From Paracoccus sp041927875 (GTDB lineage Bacteria > Pseudomonadota > Alphaproteobacteria > Rhodobacterales > Rhodobacteraceae): a stretch of DNA of 64,000 nt. Shown here piece by piece: positions 60,585 to 64,000 of this stretch. The DNA lies in assembly GCF_041927875.1 (NCBI RefSeq), contig NZ_JBHFHN010000010.1; one strand, written 5' to 3'. Under the pieces are notes generated by a model that had not been told where the DNA came from, searched no databases, and worked only from the letters and a program-made list of their open reading frames with translations. The position numbers and the translations under genes were made by a program. Position 1 is the stretch's first letter. Each line of letters opens with the position of its first letter.

Positions 60585-61493
60585 ATGAAAGGCCTGCCCC
60601 CGCCGCGCCCGATCCCGCTGAAGGACCGCGCCCAGCTGGTGTTTGTCGAACGCGCGCAGCTGGATGTGCTGGACGGGGCCTTCGTCGCCGTGAACGCCGA
60701 CGGCACCCGCACCCATATCCCGGTGGGCGGTCTGGCGGGGCTGATGCTGGAACCCGGCGCGCGGATTTCCCATGCCGCCGTCGCGCTGGCCGCGCGCACC
60801 GGCACGCTGGTGACCTGGGTGGGCGAGGCCGGGGTGCGGCTGTATTCCGCCGGTCAGCCGGGCGGGGCGCGGGCCGACAAGCTGCTGTGGCAGGCCTCCA
60901 TCGCGCTGGACCCCGTGGCCCGGCTGCGGGTGGTGCGGGCGATGTATGCGATGCGCTTTGGCGAGGACGCCCCCACCCGCCGCTCGATCGACCAATTGCG
61001 CGGGATCGAGGGCGTGCGCGTGCGCGAGACCTATGCCCTGCTGGCGCAGCAGCATGGCGTGACCTGGACCCGCCGAAGCTATGACCCCAAGGATTGGGAG
61101 GCTGGCGACATCCCCAATCGCTGCCTTTCCGCCGCCACCGCCTGCCTGCATGGCCTGTCCGAGGCCGCCGTGCTGGCCGCCGGCTACGCCCCCGCCATCG
61201 GCTTTCTGCACACCGGCAAGCCGCTGTCATTCGTCTATGACATCGCCGACCTGTTCAAGCTGGACACCGTGGTCCCCGAGGCTTTCCGCATCGCCGGTCA
61301 GCACGCGCGCGGCAAGCTGGACATGCCCCCTGACCGCGCCGTGCGGCTGGCCTGCCGCGATGCCTTTCGCCGCACCGGCCTGCTGGCGCGCCTGATCCCG
61401 GCGATCGAAGATGTGCTGTCGGCGGGCGATCTGCCCCGCCCCGCCCCCCCGCCCGAGGCCGCAGGCCCGGCGTTTCAGGATGACCCGGAATGA
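60585..61493 (+). CDS. cas1: CRISPR integrase Cas1 (type I-E)
   Basis: Integrase that inserts new spacers as a complex with Cas2. 302 residues. It begins MKGLPPPRPIPLKDRAQLVF, the standard Cas1e opening. Metal-binding residues fall in LRGIEGVRVRETYALL (Glu), IGFLHTGKPLSFVYDIADLF (His and Asp). A Pro-rich tail follows. It is separated from cas6e by 274 bp, so adaptation genes may be controlled apart from Cascade. Its stop overlaps the cas2 ATG. Confidence 0.94.
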   Translation: MKGLPPPRPIPLKDRAQLVFVERAQLDVLDGAFVAVNADGTRTHIPVGGLAGLMLEPGARISHAAVALAARTGTLVTWVGEAGVRLYSAGQPGGARADKLLWQASIALDPVARLRVVRAMYAMRFGEDAPTRRSIDQLRGIEGVRVRETYALLAQQHGVTWTRRSYDPKDWEAGDIPNRCLSAATACLHGLSEAAVLAAGYAPAIGFLHTGKPLSFVYDIADLFKLDTVVPEAFRIAGQHARGKLDMPPDRAVRLACRDAFRRTGLLARLIPAIEDVLSAGDLPRPAPPPEAAGPAFQDDPE

Positions 61494-61771
61494 TGGTGAT
61501 CGTCGTCACCAACGCACCCCCCCGCCTGCGCGGCCGCCTTGCCGCCTGGCTGCTGGAGATCCGCGCGGGTGTCTTTGTCGGCGACTATTCCGCCCGCACC
61601 CGCGACCGGATCTGGGGCCAGGTCGAGGCTTACCTTGATGGCGGCGACGCCGTGATGATCTGGCGCGCCCCGACCGACCAGGGCTTCGACTTCAAAACCC
61701 TGGGCCGCAACCGCCGGATGCCGGTGGATTTCGACGGCCTGACCCTAGTGCAATTCCGCCCGGAAAAGTGA
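61490..61771 (+). CDS. cas2: CRISPR adaptation protein Cas2 (type I-E)
   Basis: Structural partner of Cas1 in spacer integration, 93 residues, type I-E form (CRISPR-Cas2e). MMVIVVTNAPPRLRGRLAAW followed by LLEIRAGVFVGDYSARTRDR is diagnostic, as is the end RRMPVDFDGLTLVQFRPEK. The start overlaps the cas1 stop. The CRISPR leader begins right after its stop codon. Confidence 0.94.
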   Translation: MMVIVVTNAPPRLRGRLAAWLLEIRAGVFVGDYSARTRDRIWGQVEAYLDGGDAVMIWRAPTDQGFDFKTLGRNRRMPVDFDGLTLVQFRPEK

Positions 61772-61849
61772 CCACGAGAAAGCATTGGAATATCTGGTGC
61801 GCTCTTTGACATTGTGAAAATCAAGCTAGGTCAATAGCCTGCACGAAGA
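61772..61849 (+). promoter_or_regulatory. CRISPR leader
   Basis: A 78-bp AT-richer stretch between cas2 and the first repeat. It contains TTGACA (about 61806-61811), a possible -35 for pre-crRNA transcription, though no good -10 is placed 17 nt on. AATCAAGCTAGGT (about 61820) is a partial IHF-type site (WATCAA-N4-TTR, last element imperfect); IHF bending of the leader is required for I-E integration in E. coli. Confidence 0.7.
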
Positions 61850-64000
61850 CTGTTCCCCGCACACGCGGGGATGAACCGGCGGCGGGGCTGACAAAGCCAA
61901 GGAGGGTCTGCTGTTCCCCGCACACGCGGGGATGAACCGAATAACCGCGAAACCGGCAAGCCGATCATCGTCTGTTCCCCGCACACGCGGGGATGAACCG
62001 ATCTCTGGCAGTGTGCCTGTCACCGTGATTTCCTGTTCCCCGCACACGCGGGGATGAACCGGCGGATGCCGGCCAGCAGCCTTGTCGCCTGTGCTGTTCC
62101 CCGCACACGCGGGGATGAACCGGGCGCGATCAGATCGCGGTTGATCGTGGTGCCCTGTTCCCCGCACACGCGGGGATGAACCGGCAAAGCTGGCGGTGAC
62201 ATAATCGGCCAACGCCTGTTCCCCGCACACGCGGGGATGAACCGGCGTTGCAGTCGCGCCGCCCGTTGAAGCTGCTCTGTTCCCCGCACACGCGGGGATG
62301 AACCGGCACCAACCCCACCCGCTATGCGCTGCATGAGCTGTTCCCCGCACACGCGGGGATGAACCGACATGTGCGGCTGGCGTGACAGCGGGAATGACCT
62401 GTTCCCCGCACACGCGGGGATGAACCGGCATCCTTGGCCGCCATCCCGGCGTCGCCGGCCTGTTCCCCGCACACGCGGGGATGAACCGCAGAATCGTCCT
62501 GCCGCCGTTGCACCCAGAACCTGTTCCCCGCACACGCGGGGATGAACCGGATCCGCGCGACATGGGCCGGGGCGCCGCGTTCTGTTCCCCGCACACGCGG
62601 GGATGAACCGTGGTTAAAACGCTGTCGGTGGTCCAGGGACCACTGTTCCCCGCACACGCGGGGATGAACCGGAGATCGCGGAGGTCGCGGGGCTTGACGC
62701 CGCCTGTTCCCCGCACACGCGGGGATGAACCGGGCACCTGCTTTTTCCAGCGCACGGCCCCGAGCTGTTCCCCGCACACGCGGGGATGAACCGCGGGTGG
62801 TCAGCGCCAAGCCGGCGGCGTCGCTCTGTTCCCCGCACACGCGGGGATGAACCGACTCGATCTTTGCGGGCCTCTCATTTGGTCGACTGTTCCCCGCACA
62901 CGCGGGGATGAACCGCGAGAGCGACAGCAGCTTGGTCATATCCAGATCTGTTCCCCGCACACGCGGGGATGAACCGCCATAGCCAGCCTCGATGCCCCAG
63001 CCAGCCTCCTGTTCCCCGCACACGCGGGGATGAACCGCGGCGGTCATACCCGCCACTCCATCATGAACGCTGTTCCCCGCACACGCGGGGATGAACCGTA
63101 TTGTGATGGCTTCGGGATGGAATTGGAAGGCTGTTCCCCGCACACGCGGGGATGAACCGATCCGGGTGGTCATGCACGAGCCTCCAGCAGGCTGTTCCCC
63201 GCACACGCGGGGATGAACCGACGAGAATCTTCGTTTCACCGCGATAGAGCGCCTGTTCCCCGCACACGCGGGGATGAACCGCCATAAGCAGCGCCGTGGC
63301 CGCGCAAAGACCGCTGTTCCCCGCACACGCGGGGATGAACCGATTTCGGTGGCGAGGGTGGGCGTGTTCGCGCGCTGTTCCCCGCACACGCGGGGATGAA
63401 CCGCCCCACCCTGCCAGATGTGTAGGCTACTGGGGCTGTTCCCCGCACACGCGGGGATGAACCGGATGGTTGTGGGCCAGGATCATGGCGCTGGCACTGT
63501 TCCCCGCACACGCGGGGATGAACCCCGGCCAGGGAAATGCCGGTCAGCTCGCCCGCCCTGTTCCCCGCACACGCGGGGATGAACCGGGTCGGCCTTGCCT
63601 GATCTGGTCGATAGCAACCTGTTCCCCGCACACGCGGGGATGAACCGGGCAGCGAATAGCGCAGCCCAGCCGAGGGCCACTGTTCCCCGCACACGCGGGG
63701 ATGAACCGGGCGAAATCGCCCAAGAGATGGGGCTTGAGTGCTGTTCCCCGCACACGCGGGGATGAACCGACCTAGAGATATTCGGCCAGCCGACGATTTG
63801 CCTGTTCCCCGCACACGCGGGGATGAACCGGCGGCTTCACGGCTTACCGGATTTGGATGCAGCTGTTCCCCGCACACGCGGGGATGAACCCACATTGCCG
63901 TCGCCGTCCAGGGCAGCCCGCGCCTGTTCCCCGCACACGCGGGGATGAACCCACATTGCCGTCGCCGTCCAGGGCAGCCCGCGCCTGTTCCCCGCACACG
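61850..64000 (+). CRISPR. Type I-E CRISPR array, at least 35 spacers
   Basis: 35 complete 29-nt repeats plus the first 16 nt of a 36th at the window edge, with an unbroken 61-bp period (29 + 32). The consensus begins CTGTTCCCCGCACACG and ends CGGGGATGAACCG, with stem CCCCGC-ACAC-GCGGGG. The repeats starting at 63497, 63863 and 63924 (28th, 34th, 35th) end in C instead of G; all others I inspected fit the consensus. Spacers 34 (63892-63923) and 35 (63953-63984) are identical. The leader is on the cas2 side, so spacer 1 is the newest. The array continues beyond the window. Confidence 0.98.

Noticed and set aside
61826..63997. Long minus-strand open frames of 60-355 codons over the CRISPR array
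   Set aside because: They are translations of the array itself: the repeat reads as VHPRVCGEQ, GSSPRVRGT or RFIPACAGN in the three frames, repeating every 61 bp. No gene is implied.

Overview
The window looks like a chromosomal segment of an alphaproteobacterium of the Rhodobacter/Paracoccus group. The grounds are uniformly high GC content, an hmuSTUV haem-uptake locus, repeated GGAAC-N16/17-GTT promoters of the alphaproteobacterial general stress sigma factor (EcfG), a bd-type quinol oxidase with an FNR-type box, and a photo-oxidative-stress-style cluster (FAD oxidase, DUF1365, CFA-like methyltransferase, SDR). No rRNA or tRNA gene was recognised. All calls come from reading the sequence; no database search was possible.

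Layout. 1-5519 (+): haem receptor (5' end outside the window) and hmuSTUV. 5814-12874 (-): a dipeptide-type ABC transporter with a CocE/NonD hydrolase, divergent from a LysR regulator (12961-13842). 13967-21400: a stress island carrying an SDR, a YciE-like ferritin-like protein, a NepR-like anti-sigma candidate, a small membrane protein, a PRC-barrel protein, SodC, an EcfG-like sigma factor, a Crp-type regulator, a BON-domain protein and a disordered protein with a repeated WFGD motif. Seven EcfG-type promoters lie in the island. Decayed IS6-family transposase pieces bracket it, on opposite strands. 21609-29069 (+): a siderophore receptor, FhuDBC-type importer and a half-size ABC transporter. 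29070-29850: a graveyard of gene fragments. 29814-34328 (-): GPx-like protein, SDR, CFA-like methyltransferase, DUF1365 and FAD oxidase; three of these five genes carry frameshifts. 34409-35260 (-): an HTD2-like hydratase. 35317-41292 (-): a ribose-type ABC transporter with an FGGY kinase, divergent from a LacI regulator that is translationally coupled to cydDC. 42442-48781 (+): cydDC, cydAB and a cydX-like gene. 48889-53126 (+): an RND efflux adaptor and pump.

53253-64000 (+): a complete type I-E CRISPR-Cas locus (cas3, cas8e, cse2, cas7e, cas5e, cas6e, cas1, cas2), a leader, and an array of 35 complete repeats plus a partial one that runs off the window.

The most unusual feature lies between cas3 and cas8e. 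Two degenerate copies of the array repeat flank a spacer-like segment of exactly 32 nt. This resembles the single-spacer, degenerate-repeat guide units (CreA/CreR type) known from other type I cas loci. Just downstream is a mini-ORF whose ribosome-binding sequence would sit inside the second degenerate repeat and whose stop overlaps an ATG upstream of cas8e. A second candidate small gene, with a hydrophobic C-terminus, runs antisense between cas6e and cas1. Together these suggest built-in control of, or dependence on, the Cascade complex.
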